Source of the DNA: Rummeliibacillus pycnus
GTDB taxonomy: Bacteria > Bacillota > Bacilli > Bacillales_A > Planococcaceae
Direction of reading: 5' to 3'
Length of the DNA: 64,000 nucleotides
NCBI RefSeq assembly: GCF_002884495.1
Contig: NZ_KZ614145.1
Span: 3,238,423 to 3,302,422, forward strand
A model generated the notes under the pieces. It saw only the letters and a program-made list of their open reading frames with translations, searched no databases and had not been told where the DNA came from. Made by a program: the position numbers and the translations under genes. Below, one piece after another: positions 40,081 to 51,113 of this stretch (position 1 is its first letter; each line of letters opens with the position of its first letter).

Positions 40081-40196
40081 TAGTAATGATGGCAAGGAGG
40101 TCACACCTGTTCCCATGCCGAACACAGAAGTTAAGCTCTTTAGCGCCGATGGTAGTTGGGGGCTGTCCCCCTGCGAGAGTAGGACGTTGCTAGGCA
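40080..40196 (+). rRNA. 5S ribosomal RNA
   Basis: About 116 nt with CACACCTGTTCCCATGCCGA and GAACACAGAAGTTAAGC landmarks, ends pairing CTAGTAA / TTGCTAGG. A terminator follows at 40201. Confidence 0.95.
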
Positions 40197-40200
40197 AATA

Positions 40201-40238
40201 AGCACACTATTGATTTTATTATCAGTAGTGTGCTTTTG
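40201..40238 (+). terminator. rRNA operon terminator
   Basis: An AGCACACTA / TAGTGTGCT stem with a T tail. Confidence 0.88.
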
Positions 40239-40307
40239 TGTGAAAATGGTGACGCATACCTATCTTATTTCGCATGTGAAATAAGAAGGCTAATGATTAA
40301 AATACTA

Positions 40308-40337
40308 TTGCAGTATTCATAAAATACCTGCTATAAT
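40308..40337 (+). promoter_or_regulatory. promoter of the second tRNA-Asp
   Basis: TTGCAG and TATAAT with an 18-bp spacer, 20 bp ahead of the tRNA. Confidence 0.7.
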
Positions 40338-40357
40338 AAATCCTGTCAAAATGCAAT

Positions 40358-40434
40358 GGTTCGGTAGTTCAGCTGGTTAGAATGCCTGCCTGTCACGCAG
40401 GAGGTCGCGGGTTCGAGTCCCGTCCGAACCGCCA
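40358..40434 (+). tRNA. tRNA-Asp (GTC), copy 2
   Basis: Identical over all 77 bases to the copy at 34379-34455, and the next seven bases (TTTATTG) match too. It has its own promoter and terminator downstream of the rRNA terminator. Confidence 0.97.
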
Positions 40435-40454
40435 TTTATTGAATGTAAATGCAA

Positions 40455-40484
40455 ACACAGCTAAAGAAGCTGTGTTATTTTTTT
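40455..40484 (+). terminator. terminator after tRNA-Asp copy 2
   Basis: An ACACAGCT / AGCTGTGT stem, then T-rich. Confidence 0.88.
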
Positions 40485-40572
40485 ATGTCCAGATGTTTCA
40501 ACCCGTTCACTTTGAACATTTGTTCAGCTTTAGGTAAACTATAAGTAATGTGAATTTGAGAGGACGAAGACA

Positions 40573-41025
40573 ATGACAATGGAAATTATGGTTACTTCTT
40601 TAGAAGAAACCAATCGATTAGCGTTGAAGTTGGCTAATTTATTAGAAGCACAGGATACGATTACTCTTGAAGGTGATTTGGGTGCTGGTAAAACGACATT
40701 TACACAATGTTTAGCAAAAGGTCTTGGAATAACCCGTACAGTTAATAGTCCAACATTTACGATTTTAAAACAATACGAGGGAAGATTACCCTTAAATCAT
40801 TTAGATGTCTATCGATTAGCAGATAGTGATGAAGATCTTGGTTGGGATGAGATTTTCTATGGTGATGCAGTCTCTGTTGTAGAATGGGCACACTTAATAG
40901 AACAGGATCTCCCTGCTGAACGGTTAGCCATTTATATTCAACGTGTTGATGAAAAGAAAAGAAGATTTTTATTGAAACCAATCGGAAAACGCTATGAACG
41001 ATTGTGTGAGGAGTTAATGAAATGA
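40573..41025 (+). CDS. tsaE: tRNA t6A biosynthesis ATPase TsaE
   Basis: The product has 150 aa. The Walker A loop EGDLGAGKTTFTQ (residues ~37-49), the switch VNSPTFTI and the LDVYRL motif are typical. TsaE is the ATPase that drives the TsaB-TsaD complex in threonylcarbamoyl-adenosine formation. The start ATG has GAGGA upstream; ATG 40579 is an alternative. Its stop overlaps the tsaB ATG by four bases (ATGA). It is the first gene of tsaE-tsaB-rimI-tsaD. thiL, which precedes it in B. subtilis, is absent here. Confidence 0.95.
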   Translation: MTMEIMVTSLEETNRLALKLANLLEAQDTITLEGDLGAGKTTFTQCLAKGLGITRTVNSPTFTILKQYEGRLPLNHLDVYRLADSDEDLGWDEIFYGDAVSVVEWAHLIEQDLPAERLAIYIQRVDEKKRRFLLKPIGKRYERLCEELMK

Positions 41026-41726
41026 TCTGGTTAGGGATAGATACAGCAAATTCTCCTTTAGCTGTTGCCATTGTAAAAGATGGACAAGTTATTGCAGCTG
41101 AAGTGACAAATATAAAAGTAAATCATTCTGCAGGCGTAATGCCCGCGATTGATTGGATTTTTAAAAAAGTGAAGATGTCTCCAAAGGATATTGATGCAAT
41201 TGCAGTCAGTCAAGGACCTGGCTCATATACAGGTGTACGAATAGGAGTAACAATAGCAAAAACATTATCTTGGACATTACAAAAGCCATTAGTTGGTGTT
41301 TCAAGTTTAAAAATACTTGCATCAAATGCAGAGATGTATCAAGGGGCTATTTGTGCTGTAATAGATGCAAGACGCCAAAATGTATATGCTGCAGTATACG
41401 ATGCAACTAACGGGCTTTCCCCAATAGTAGAAGATGGTCATTATAGTATGGTAGGTTTATTAGCACAATTAAAAAAACTGGATCGACCAGTGCTATTTGT
41501 CGGACATGATGTAGATAATTTTTGGGAACTCATTAAAAAAGAATTAGGGGAACGGGCATTAAGAGCGCCGTATACACTAGATCTACCAAATGCTGCACAG
41601 CTTATTCATTTAGCGGAACAACAAGAGCTACCTTCTCTAGAAGCTACTCATACATTTGTACCAAAGTATTGTCGTTTAGCAGAAGCTGAAGCAAACTGGT
41701 TGAAAGAGCAGAAGGGTAAACAATAG
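41022..41726 (+). CDS. tsaB: t6A biosynthesis protein TsaB
   Basis: The product has 234 aa. Its ASKHA fold begins IWLGIDTANSPLAVAI and carries VSQGPGSYTGVRIGVTIAKT, the conserved TsaB loop. It dimerises with TsaD to make t6A37. It is coupled to tsaE by a four-base overlap and followed by rimI eight bases later. Confidence 0.95.
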   Translation: MIWLGIDTANSPLAVAIVKDGQVIAAEVTNIKVNHSAGVMPAIDWIFKKVKMSPKDIDAIAVSQGPGSYTGVRIGVTIAKTLSWTLQKPLVGVSSLKILASNAEMYQGAICAVIDARRQNVYAAVYDATNGLSPIVEDGHYSMVGLLAQLKKLDRPVLFVGHDVDNFWELIKKELGERALRAPYTLDLPNAAQLIHLAEQQELPSLEATHTFVPKYCRLAEAEANWLKEQKGKQ

Positions 41727-41734
41727 GTGATGCG

Positions 41735-42178
41735 ATGATTGCGTATCGACAAATGACTATTGAAGATGTTGAGGCAGTACATAGTATCGAGGAAGCTGTT
41801 TTTGCTACACCTTGGACACTTGATGCCTTTTATCATGAAATGACAACCAATACACAAGCCACATATGTCGTTGCTGTGGACGAAACAGATGCAATAATCG
41901 GCTTTTGTGGCATGTGGATTGTTTTAGATGAAAGCCAAATTACGAATGTAGCCGTACTTCCTGCTGGTAGAGGAAAAGGTATTGGCGAAGGTCTGATGCG
42001 TGAAGCAATACGCATTGCAAAAGAAAAAGGGGTTATCGTCATGAGTCTAGAAGTACGTGTAACAAATACTGTTGCACAAAACTTGTATCGAAAACTTGGA
42101 TTTCAAGAAGGCGGAATTCGTAAAGGTTACTATACTGATAATCAAGAGGACGCTCTTGTCATGTGGGTGAATTTATAA
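41735..42178 (+). CDS. rimI: ribosomal protein S18 N-acetyltransferase-type GNAT
   Basis: The product has 147 aa. The GNAT core is visible: strand plus acetyl-CoA loop [20 protein letters not shown] (R/Q-x-x-G-x-G/A pattern) and the C-terminal [19 protein letters not shown]. It is usually annotated RimI. An AGGTGATG SD precedes the ATG. Its stop shares one base with the tsaD ATG. Confidence 0.93.
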   Translation: MIAYRQMTIEDVEAVHSIEEAVFATPWTLDAFYHEMTTNTQATYVVAVDETDAIIGFCGMWIVLDESQITNVAVLPAGRGKGIGEGLMREAIRIAKEKGVIVMSLEVRVTNTVAQNLYRKLGFQEGGIRKGYYTDNQEDALVMWVNL

Positions 42179-43200
42179 TGGAAAAAGATCTATATATATT
42201 AGGCATTGAAAGTAGTTGCGATGAAACGGCTGCTTCCATTGTAAAAAATGGACATGAGATTGTTTCCAATGTGGTGGCATCTCAAATTGAAAGTCATAAA
42301 CGTTTTGGTGGTGTTGTACCTGAAATCGCTTCTCGCCATCACGTAGAGCAAGTAACAATTGTTATTGAGGAAGCGTTACAACAAGCAAATATGAAGCCTG
42401 AAGATTTAGATGCAGTTTGTGTGACAGAAGGTCCTGGTCTTGTTGGAGCGTTATTAATAGGTATTAATGCTACTAAGGCATTTGCATTTGCAAATAATTT
42501 ACCATTAGTGGGTGTTCACCATATTGCAGGACACATCTATGCAAACGCATTGATGCAACCAATGGAATTTCCATTGCTTGCATTAGTTGTATCAGGTGGT
42601 CACACAGAACTAGTTCTAATGAAGGCTGATGGATGTTTTGAATTAATCGGAGAAACACGCGATGATGCAGCTGGGGAAGCTTATGATAAGGTGGCACGTG
42701 TTTTAAATATTCCTTATCCAGGTGGGCCACAAATTGATCGCTTGGCACATGAAAGTGATGGTGCAGTTGAGTTTCCACGAGTTTGGTTGGAGCATGATTC
42801 TTATGATTTTAGCTTTAGCGGATTAAAATCAGCGGTTATTAATTACAAACACAATGCAGATCAACGTGGGGAAGAAATTAACCCTATGCATGTTGCAAAA
42901 GGTTTCCAAGATAGTGTTGTTGAAGTATTAACTTCAAAGACTTTGCGAGCAGCTCGTGAATTTAATGTTAAACAAGTAATTGCAGCAGGTGGTGTTTCAG
43001 CAAATAAAGGTTTACGTTCTTCATTAGAGGAGACTTTCAAAAAAGAAGGTATACCATTCTATGTGCCACCATTAAAATTGTGTACAGACAATGCAGCAAT
43101 GATTGCAGCTGCAGGTACATCTATGTTTAAAGCCGGAAAACGAAGTGATTTAACATTAAATGGTCGACCAGGATTGGAGTTAATGTCTTGGAACGACTAA
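42178..43200 (+). CDS. tsaD: tRNA N6-threonylcarbamoyltransferase TsaD (Gcp)
   Basis: The product has 340 aa. Motifs: [15 protein letters not shown], the metal-binding HxxxH in [31 protein letters not shown] and the C-terminal [12 protein letters not shown] and [12 protein letters not shown]. It transfers threonylcarbamoyl to A37 of ANN-decoding tRNAs. ATG 42178 overlaps the rimI stop (TAATG). The longer frame at 42163 lies within rimI. A terminator and the DnaA-box cluster follow. Confidence 0.96.
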   Translation: MEKDLYILGIESSCDETAASIVKNGHEIVSNVVASQIESHKRFGGVVPEIASRHHVEQVTIVIEEALQQANMKPEDLDAVCVTEGPGLVGALLIGINATKAFAFANNLPLVGVHHIAGHIYANALMQPMEFPLLALVVSGGHTELVLMKADGCFELIGETRDDAAGEAYDKVARVLNIPYPGGPQIDRLAHESDGAVEFPRVWLEHDSYDFSFSGLKSAVINYKHNADQRGEEINPMHVAKGFQDSVVEVLTSKTLRAAREFNVKQVIAAGGVSANKGLRSSLEETFKKEGIPFYVPPLKLCTDNAAMIAAAGTSMFKAGKRSDLTLNGRPGLELMSWND

Positions 43201-43211
43201 AATAGACAGAT

Positions 43212-43247
43212 AAAGACTTTCACTAAAAAAGTGAAAGTCTTTATTTA
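43212..43247 (+). terminator. terminator after tsaD
   Basis: An AAAGACTTTCAC / GTGAAAGTCTTT stem with T-rich tail. Confidence 0.9.
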
Positions 43248-43276
43248 TTAGTAAAAATTATAAGAAAATTCGAAAA

Positions 43277-43447
43277 TAATCCACAAATTGTGGATAACAT
43301 GTGGATAAAATGTGTGTTTTCTATATATAGTGGTGACTTTTACACAATTTCCTGTTTATATCTTTAATTGAAATTGTGGATAATGTGGAAAAGTCTATTT
43401 ATATATTGAAATAATGGGATATATTCTGTGAATAAATCTGTGGAAAG
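43277..43447. promoter_or_regulatory. DnaA-box cluster
   Basis: Perfect TGTGGATAA boxes at 43289-43297, 43300-43308 and 43375-43383. One-mismatch boxes at 43277-43285 (opposite strand), 43384-43392 and 43427-43435. A two-mismatch box at 43439-43447. Seven near-consensus boxes in 171 bp is far above chance. Confidence 0.85.
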
Positions 43448-43634
43448 AAATTAGATGAAAATTTATTATTGACCAATATATAGACAAGAATCCCCTTGAA
43501 ACGACAAAGGAATTGTCGAAAATGAGCTTCTGACAATTCCTTTGATGCATTTTAGATTCTAAAAGAATGGACCCTAGTGGTAGAACAGTTGAAATAACAA
43601 TAATCTTAAATCAAAACCTCACGTTTTAATCATG

Positions 43635-45575
43635 TTATTCAAATTCTTCTAATTGTTCATTTAGTTCGATCCATTCCAGTTCATTTTCTTCATGTTGTAC
43701 TTTAATACCATCTAGTTCAGTTTGGAGTACCACAACCTTTTCGTGATCTTGGAAAATTTCAGGATCACAAAGCTTTTCTTCAATTTCTTTTATTTGGATA
43801 TCAAAAGTACTTAAAGCTTCTTCAATTTCTTCTATACGACGGCGAATTTTCCTTTCTTTTTTCTTTGCTTCTTTATCGATTTGCGTATTCTTTTGTTTTT
43901 TGATGATTGTTTCTTTAGCTTGAGGTAATGCTGCTAGTTTTTCTGCTGCTATTTCTTCAAGTTCTTTTTTCTTTTCAATATAGTAGTCATAATCACCAAG
44001 ATATTCTGTAGTACCATCATTTGAAAGTTCTATTACCTTTGTTGCGATACGGTTGATGAAGTAACGGTCATGTGATACGAAAAGTAATGTACCGGGATAG
44101 TCTATAAGAGCATTTTCTAATACCTCTTTGCTATCTAAGTCTAGATGGTTTGTTGGTTCATCGAGAACAAGCAAATTAGATTTTTGAAGCATTAATTTAG
44201 CTAATGATAAACGAGCCTTTTCGCCACCTGATAGATCATGAACAATTTTATCCACATCTTCACCAGAGAAGAGGAAACGTCCAAGAACAGTACGAATATC
44301 TTTTTCGTTCATTAATGGCCATTCATCCCAAAGTTCTTTTAATACAGTTTTATTACTTGTTAACTTTGCTAGTTCTTGATCGTAGTAGCCGATCTGTACA
44401 TTTGTTCCGTAACGAATATCACCAGCAAGTGCTATTTTATCTTTAACAATGGTTTTTAATAATGTAGATTTGCCAACACCATTTGGACCAACAAGGGCAA
44501 TACGATCTTGACGATAAACACGCATTTTGATATTTTTTGATATTTCTTTTCCTTCATAGCCAATGGTCAAATCATTTATAGAGAGAACATCATTTCCACT
44601 TTGGCGTTCAATGCTAAATGTAAAAGTAGCTGATTTTTCGTCGCCATCTGGTGAATCCATCCAATCTGTTCTTTCAAGGATTTTACGTCGACTTTGAGCC
44701 ATCTTCGTAGTAGAAGCACGCGCAATGTTTTTTTGGATAAAAGCCTCTAACTTTGCCTTTTCACCTTGTTGTTTTTCGAATAGTTTACGGTCTCGTTCAT
44801 AGTTCTTTGCTTTCTGATCTAAATAATCACTATAATTACCTGTGAATTTCGTGACATGATGACGAGAAACTTCATATACAATTGAAACAACTTGATCTAA
44901 GAAGTAGCGGTCGTGTGATACGATGAGTATAGCACCCTCATAATTCTTTAAGAAGTTTTCAAGCCAACTTAACGTTTCAATATCTAGGTGGTTAGTAGGT
45001 TCATCTAGAATAAGTAGCTCTGGTTTGCTTAATAACAGTTTAGCAAGTGCTAGACGAGTTCTTTGACCACCTGATAGTGAAGAGATTTTCTGGTCGTAAC
45101 TTTCTGGATAGAATTGCATACCGTGTAACACTGAACGTGTATCAGCTTCATATTGATAGCCACCATGCTCTTTGAAATCATGTTGTAACTGATCGTATTC
45201 AGCCATAATTTTCGAGTAAGCTTCTGTATTTTCATATATTGCAGGATCAGCCATTTTTCGTTCTAATTTTCGAAGTTGTTCTTCTTGTTTTTTTAATGGT
45301 TCGAAAATCGTCATCATTTCTTCCCAAATTGTAAGTGTAGATTCTAGTCCAGCATGTTGGTCTAGATACCCTAATCGAATATCTTTGGGCATGATAATAT
45401 CACCAGAATCATAAGAAAGCTGTCCTGCAATTATTTTCAATAGTGTAGATTTACCTGCTCCATTGCGACCTACAAGTGCAACGCGATCTCGATGTTGGAC
45501 TTCAAGTTTAACTCCACTTAAAATTTCATCTGCAATATAAGATTTATATAATTGATTGACCTGTAAAACGATCAT
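43635..45575 (-). CDS. ABC-F family ribosome-associated ATPase
   Basis: The product has 646 aa. Two ABC domains with Walker A GRNGAGKST and GPNGVGKST, signatures LSGGQRTRLALA and LSGGEKARLSLA, and DEPTNHLD twice. No membrane segments. A long charged linker and a C-terminal coiled coil (residues ~560-646, many Glu/Lys). ABC-F proteins act at the ribosomal E site; this is the YdiF-type housekeeping member. ATG at 45573-45575 has GAGGTG six bases upstream; the longer GTG start overlaps the SD. Confidence 0.93.
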   Translation of the reverse strand: MIVLQVNQLYKSYIADEILSGVKLEVQHRDRVALVGRNGAGKSTLLKIIAGQLSYDSGDIIMPKDIRLGYLDQHAGLESTLTIWEEMMTIFEPLKKQEEQLRKLERKMADPAIYENTEAYSKIMAEYDQLQHDFKEHGGYQYEADTRSVLHGMQFYPESYDQKISSLSGGQRTRLALAKLLLSKPELLILDEPTNHLDIETLSWLENFLKNYEGAILIVSHDRYFLDQVVSIVYEVSRHHVTKFTGNYSDYLDQKAKNYERDRKLFEKQQGEKAKLEAFIQKNIARASTTKMAQSRRKILERTDWMDSPDGDEKSATFTFSIERQSGNDVLSINDLTIGYEGKEISKNIKMRVYRQDRIALVGPNGVGKSTLLKTIVKDKIALAGDIRYGTNVQIGYYDQELAKLTSNKTVLKELWDEWPLMNEKDIRTVLGRFLFSGEDVDKIVHDLSGGEKARLSLAKLMLQKSNLLVLDEPTNHLDLDSKEVLENALIDYPGTLLFVSHDRYFINRIATKVIELSNDGTTEYLGDYDYYIEKKKELEEIAAEKLAALPQAKETIIKKQKNTQIDKEAKKKERKIRRRIEEIEEALSTFDIQIKEIEEKLCDPEIFQDHEKVVVLQTELDGIKVQHEENELEWIELNEQLEEFE

Positions 45576-45701
45576 ATTAGACACCTCAGTTCAATCCTAG
45601 TTTAAAGGAAGATACTTATGTGTGCAACGTAGATAGCTTTACATATAGTCGATCGTCATGTAAGATTGAAACGATTCCGGATTCATTGCAGGAGGAAAAT
45701 T

Positions 45702-46340
45702 GTGAAAGCTACAACTAATAATATTCCACAAGCTACAACAAAAAGGCTTCCTCTCTACTATCGCTTCATCCTAAGTTTTGCAGAAGCGGGACAGGAAAGA
45801 ATATCTTCGAAGGAACTAAGTGAAGCAATGAAGATCGATTCAGCGACTATTCGACGAGATTTTTCACATTTTGGAGCCCTAGGTAAAAAAGGGTATGGAT
45901 ATGATGTACAATACTTACTCAATTTTTTTAGACAAATATTAGACCAAGATGAACGAATGAATGTAGCGATAATCGGAGTAGGGAACCTTGGCAGCGCTTT
46001 ATTAAATTATAATTTCCAAAAAAGCCATAATATGAAAATTGTTGTGGCGTTTGATACAAGTGGTACCCCAGATGGTACATTTATAAATGATATTCCCGTT
46101 TTTCCTCCAGATTTATTAGAGGAGAAATTCGCAGAATATGGTGCAGAGCTACCAATATTAACAGTACCAGCACGTTCAGCACAGTTTATGACTGATCGTC
46201 TAGTTAAAATGGGTGTAAAAGGTATATTAAATTTTTCACCTGTACGATTAAATGTTCCAGATAATATTCGAGTGCACACAATTGACTTAACCGTTGAATT
46301 ACAAACACTAAGTTATTTTATTCGAAACGACAATCCTTGA
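45702..46340 (+). CDS. rex: redox-sensing repressor Rex
   Basis: The product has 212 aa. An N-terminal winged helix ([36 protein letters not shown]) and a Rossmann domain with [12 protein letters not shown] that binds NAD(H). A C-terminal domain-swap helix ends the protein. It represses fermentation and respiration genes when NADH is low. GTG 45702 is six bases after AGGAGG; the longer frame contains the SD. It precedes tatAC as in B. subtilis. Confidence 0.95.
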   Translation: MKATTNNIPQATTKRLPLYYRFILSFAEAGQERISSKELSEAMKIDSATIRRDFSHFGALGKKGYGYDVQYLLNFFRQILDQDERMNVAIIGVGNLGSALLNYNFQKSHNMKIVVAFDTSGTPDGTFINDIPVFPPDLLEEKFAEYGAELPILTVPARSAQFMTDRLVKMGVKGILNFSPVRLNVPDNIRVHTIDLTVELQTLSYFIRNDNP

Positions 46341-46431
46341 TTTAAAATATTCATAAAAATGGTAATAATAGAAATAGCCAAAAATATATTTATGGGTTAA
46401 AATAAGAGCATATTGTTAGGAGGTGTCTGAA

Positions 46432-46626
46432 ATGGGAATTAGTGCTGGAACTGCAGTTATTTTAGGAGTTGTTGCGATACTAATTTTCGGACCGAAGAAA
46501 TTGCCTGAGCTTGGTAAAGCAATGGGTTCTACTCTCCGTGAATTCAAAAATGCTACAAAAGGTTTAGCAGATGATGATGATACTTCTAAAAAAGTATCTG
46601 AATCTACAAAATCTGAAGATAAATAA
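46432..46626 (+). CDS. tatA: Sec-independent translocase subunit TatA
   Basis: The product has 64 aa. A single N-terminal helix ([19 protein letters not shown]), the [14 protein letters not shown] hinge, an amphipathic helix and an acidic/Lys tail define TatA. ATG 46432 has AGGAGG eight bases upstream. It forms a two-component Tat system with the TatC encoded 17 bp downstream (TatAyCy type). Confidence 0.95.
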   Translation: MGISAGTAVILGVVAILIFGPKKLPELGKAMGSTLREFKNATKGLADDDDTSKKVSESTKSEDK

Positions 46627-46643
46627 GTTAGGATGTTAGTTGA

Positions 46644-47426
46644 ATGAATAATACTGAACTAACTATTGTCGAACATATAGAAGAATTAAGGAAACGGCTA
46701 ATTATTGTTGCCGTTTTCTTTGTGATTGCTGTGATTAGCAGCTTTTTTTTAGCAGAACCATTAATCCATTTCTTGCAATATAGCAGTGAGGCAAAACAAT
46801 TACAGCTCCATTCATTTAAGATAACGGATCCAGTAAACATTTACTTTCAGGTGATTTTTGTCCTGGCAATTGTAATGACATCACCGGTCATCCTATATCA
46901 ATTTTGGGCTTTTATTAGTCCGGGTTTATATGCAAAGGAACGTAGAGCAACATTAAGATATATTCCATACATTGTACTTTTATTTGTCGGTGGTGTCATG
47001 TTCTCTTACGAAGTCCTGTTTCCATACATGATTAAATTCATGGCCGATATGTCTGCTCAGTTAGATGTAGAGCAAACTATTGGTATTAATGAATATTTCC
47101 AATTTTTATTACAGATTACATTACCATTTGGAATTGTATTTGAGTTACCCATCGTAGTTCTATTCTTAACGCGTTTAGGGATCATTACACCACAAATGTT
47201 ATCGAAAGTTCGCAAATATGCCTACTTCATCTTGTTAGTAATTTCGGACATTATAACACCAACAGATGTTATGTCATTGTTTATTGTATCTATTCCGCTT
47301 TGCTTTTTATACGAGATTAGTATTATTATTTCTCGTATCGGCTACCGTAAATATTTGAAAGCTGAGCAAAATCATCAAATGGAACTTGCAGCAAGTTCTA
47401 TTGAAAAAAATCCTTCTACCAAGTAA
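46644..47426 (+). CDS. tatC: twin-arginine translocase subunit TatC
   Basis: The product has 260 aa with six membrane helices. The N-terminal HIEELRKRL motif (Glu near residue 13), FxxRFxxSPGLYAKER-like periplasmic/cytoplasmic loops and DIITPTDV are family marks. It recognises RR signal peptides. The terminator stem at 47408-47444 includes the last codons, and the stop lies in its loop. Confidence 0.95.
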   Translation: MNNTELTIVEHIEELRKRLIIVAVFFVIAVISSFFLAEPLIHFLQYSSEAKQLQLHSFKITDPVNIYFQVIFVLAIVMTSPVILYQFWAFISPGLYAKERRATLRYIPYIVLLFVGGVMFSYEVLFPYMIKFMADMSAQLDVEQTIGINEYFQFLLQITLPFGIVFELPIVVLFLTRLGIITPQMLSKVRKYAYFILLVISDIITPTDVMSLFIVSIPLCFLYEISIIISRIGYRKYLKAEQNHQMELAASSIEKNPSTK

Positions 47427-47444
47427 AGGTAGAAGGATTTTTTT
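47408..47444 (+). terminator. terminator overlapping the tatC 3' end
   Basis: An AAATCCTTCTACC / GGTAGAAGGATTT stem plus T run; TAA lies in the loop. Confidence 0.9.
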
Positions 47445-47477
47445 GATTTTTGGAGAATAAATTACTATATATTCTCA

Positions 47478-48194
47478 TTACTGGTATTGTTCTAAAAATT
47501 TTCGAATTGGTTCTTGATATAATTGAAAAACAGTAACAAATCCATTAAGCATCATATGAGCAATAATAGATGTCATAATTCGTTTCGTTTTGTGATACAG
47601 AAATGCGAATATAAAACCCGATATTGCATATATTATGATGTGTTTGAAATCTAGGTGAATTAGTGCAAATACTATAGAACTAACTATAGCTGCAATAAAG
47701 AAATTTGTAGTTTGTACTAATGAACCAAATATAACACGTCTAAAAATAAATTCTTCAAGAATTGGTCCAATAAATACGAGCGCTATTATAGTAATTGGCG
47801 CAACATCTGCTATTGAAACAAGGGTTGCCGTATTTTCTGATTTTTGAGTAATGCCTAAAGATCCTTCAATCATAGCACCGATAGATTGACCAACAAATAC
47901 CATAAAGAAGCCAGTTATACCCCACAAGATAGATGAAGGTATTGAAGCCTTACTTCCTTTATAAATCTTCCAAAAGGTTTGATCACGAGAAGTTAATATA
48001 AGGGAGATTAAAAGCGCAAAACCCATACTGATAAAAATATACCAACCTTGCGAAGTCAATATGAGTTCACTTTTACTCATTTCCGGATGACGTCCTTGAA
48101 TAAAGTGGACCAATGGACGCAAAAATAGGAAAGAGGATAATTGCATCGCAATGTAAATCAATAAAATATATAGTGCTGTTTTTTTAGATTTCAA
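47478..48194 (-). CDS. CPBP family intramembrane metalloprotease (YdiL-like)
   Basis: The product has 238 aa with ~6-7 membrane helices. The Abi/CAAX motifs are clear: EEFIFRRVIFG (EExxxR), FALIHLDFKH and HMMLNGFV. They form the active site of Rce1-like proteases. I chose TTG at 48192-48194, with GAGAGG eight bases upstream; a longer in-frame start at 48281 would run into the groES promoter. It converges on tatC and diverges from groES. Confidence 0.87.
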   Translation of the reverse strand: MKSKKTALYILLIYIAMQLSSFLFLRPLVHFIQGRHPEMSKSELILTSQGWYIFISMGFALLISLILTSRDQTFWKIYKGSKASIPSSILWGITGFFMVFVGQSIGAMIEGSLGITQKSENTATLVSIADVAPITIIALVFIGPILEEFIFRRVIFGSLVQTTNFFIAAIVSSIVFALIHLDFKHIIIYAISGFIFAFLYHKTKRIMTSIIAHMMLNGFVTVFQLYQEPIRKFLEQYQ

Positions 48195-48275
48195 AATCAG
48201 AATCCTCTCTAATAACTTGGTTTCCTCTATTGTAAAATATAAGTGAATAAAAACAAAATTTTTTATGCTTCTTAC

Positions 48276-48307
48276 TTGCAAAAAGAATTAGAATTCATTA
48301 ATATAAT
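48276..48307 (+). promoter_or_regulatory. groESL promoter
   Basis: TTGCAA (48276-48281) with TAATAT (48299-48304, 17-bp spacer) or TATAAT (48302-48307). Confidence 0.65.
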
Positions 48308-48314
48308 AATTGTG

Positions 48315-48341
48315 TTAGCACTCGATAAAGAAGAGTGCTAA
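48315..48341. promoter_or_regulatory. CIRCE operator of groESL
   Basis: TTAGCACTC-N9-GAGTGCTAA, a perfect match to the HrcA operator consensus, between the promoter and groES. Heat induction through HrcA is expected. Confidence 0.97.
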
Positions 48342-48381
48342 TAATATATTATTTATCCATAATTCTAGGAGGTTGTTTCAA

Positions 48382-48666
48382 TTGTTAAAACCATTAGGCG
48401 ATCGTATTATTATCGAAGTTATCGAAGCTGAAGAAAAAACTGCATTCGGTATCGTACTACCAGACTCTGCAAAAGAGAAACCTCAAGAAGGTAAAGTTGT
48501 TGCAGTTGGTACTGGATTCTTAACTGATGGTGGCAATGTAGTTCCACTTAATGTAAAAGAAGGGGACAACATTATCTTCTCTAAATATTCAGGAACAGAA
48601 GTAAAATATGAAGGTAAAGAATACTTAATCCTTCGTGAATCAGACGTTCTAGCAATCGTTGAATAA
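48382..48666 (+). CDS. groES: co-chaperonin GroES
   Basis: The product has 94 aa. It has the [11 protein letters not shown] start, the mobile loop [21 protein letters not shown] and the C-terminal [19 protein letters not shown]. The start is TTG 48382, eight bases after AGGAGG (48368-48373). This gives exactly the B. subtilis length; the upstream in-frame TTG overlaps the SD. Operon with groEL under CIRCE. Confidence 0.97.
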   Translation: MLKPLGDRIIIEVIEAEEKTAFGIVLPDSAKEKPQEGKVVAVGTGFLTDGGNVVPLNVKEGDNIIFSKYSGTEVKYEGKEYLILRESDVLAIVE

Positions 48667-48701
48667 TGATGATAAAAAATAGTTAATGAGAAAATAGATA
48701 A

Positions 48702-50351
<1,650 letters not shown>

Positions 50352-50427
50352 TCAACATCATGAAGCCTCTATATTAAAGGTGAAATGATGGCTTGCCAAA
50401 ATTAAGTAAATAAAAAGTTTATAAGAG

Positions 50428-50470
50428 AAGGTCTTTCAATAGTTCACTGAACTTTTGGGAGGCCTTTTTT
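50428..50470 (+). terminator. terminator after groEL
   Basis: An imperfect stem built on AAGG...AGTTCA / TGAACT...CCTT with a six-T tail. Confidence 0.65.
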
Positions 50471-50617
50471 CTGTATTTTGGGTTTGTATTTTTTAATAGT
50501 AAAAAATTTCATAAATTCCCTAGTCGTAGGCCTAACGTAAACAGAAACAACCTGACACATATTAGGAAGGAAAGCATTATATAAAAGTATAAATAAATTA
50601 CGGAAAGGAAGAATACA

Positions 50618-50983
50618 TTGCCCAAAAAACCTCCTAAACATCAACCTAAACCTCCTAATCCTCCTAAACCAATAAAACATTCTGATGACGAAAAAGATTG
50701 TTCGTGTGCTTTTCTTGATGAAGAAATATGTGTCGAAGCAAAGGTGAAAATAAATCCGAATGTTTCAATTGGAGATGTCAAGATTGAATGCTTGGAGGCT
50801 ACAATCGAACCAAAGTCAAAACGAAAAGGAGCATCTGAGGAATGTTCCCTTTATGTTAACCAATTAATTCGGATAAAAATCCCTGTTCATTTTAGTGCCA
50901 AAGTAGAAACAAAAGAACATGGGGTAATTTGTAACGATGGTGATTCCGATGAATCCTCTTCAACCTCTTGTTCATCTGACTAA
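50618..50983 (+). CDS. hypothetical Cys-bearing beta-domain protein, paralogue 1
   Basis: The product has 121 aa. A Pro/Lys-rich N terminus (residues 1-22, PKKPPKHQPKPPNPPKP), a central ~75-residue beta-type domain with alternating hydrophobics, and an Asp/Ser-rich tail ending in SSD. The domain pattern V-x-A-x-V-x-I-x-P-x-V ... I-x-C ... C-x-L ... QLIRIKIPVHFSAK ... GVIC recurs in the next two genes. TTG start after AAAGGAAG (50604-50611). It has its own terminator. No membrane segment or signal peptide. Function unknown; a spore-surface role is only an inference. Confidence 0.8.
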   Translation: MPKKPPKHQPKPPNPPKPIKHSDDEKDCSCAFLDEEICVEAKVKINPNVSIGDVKIECLEATIEPKSKRKGASEECSLYVNQLIRIKIPVHFSAKVETKEHGVICNDGDSDESSSTSCSSD

Positions 50984-50990
50984 AGGATAG

Positions 50991-51024
50991 AAAGGCATCG
51001 TCTATCTTTAAACAGATGCTTTTT
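50991..51024 (+). terminator. terminator after paralogue 1
   Basis: An AAAGGCATC / GATGCTTTTT stem and tail. Confidence 0.75.
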
Positions 51025-51113
51025 ATATAAAATAGAGGGGATATTAGTGTGACCTTTAAGATGATTTCAAAAATGTAAAGTACAGGTGATTTTTATAAAA
51101 AGGAATGATTTCA

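Larger units (their letters stand above)
43201..43634. other. tsaD-ABC-F gap with DnaA-box cluster
   Basis: A 434-bp gap without ORFs. It holds the tsaD terminator, a cluster of DnaA boxes (43277-43447) and a hairpin AAAGGAATTGTC / GACAATTCCTTT (43506-43543). Confidence 0.8.

Noticed and set aside
50444-50680. 78-aa minus-strand ORF spanning the groEL terminator
   Set aside because: It crosses a terminator and the start of paralogue 1 and has no SD.
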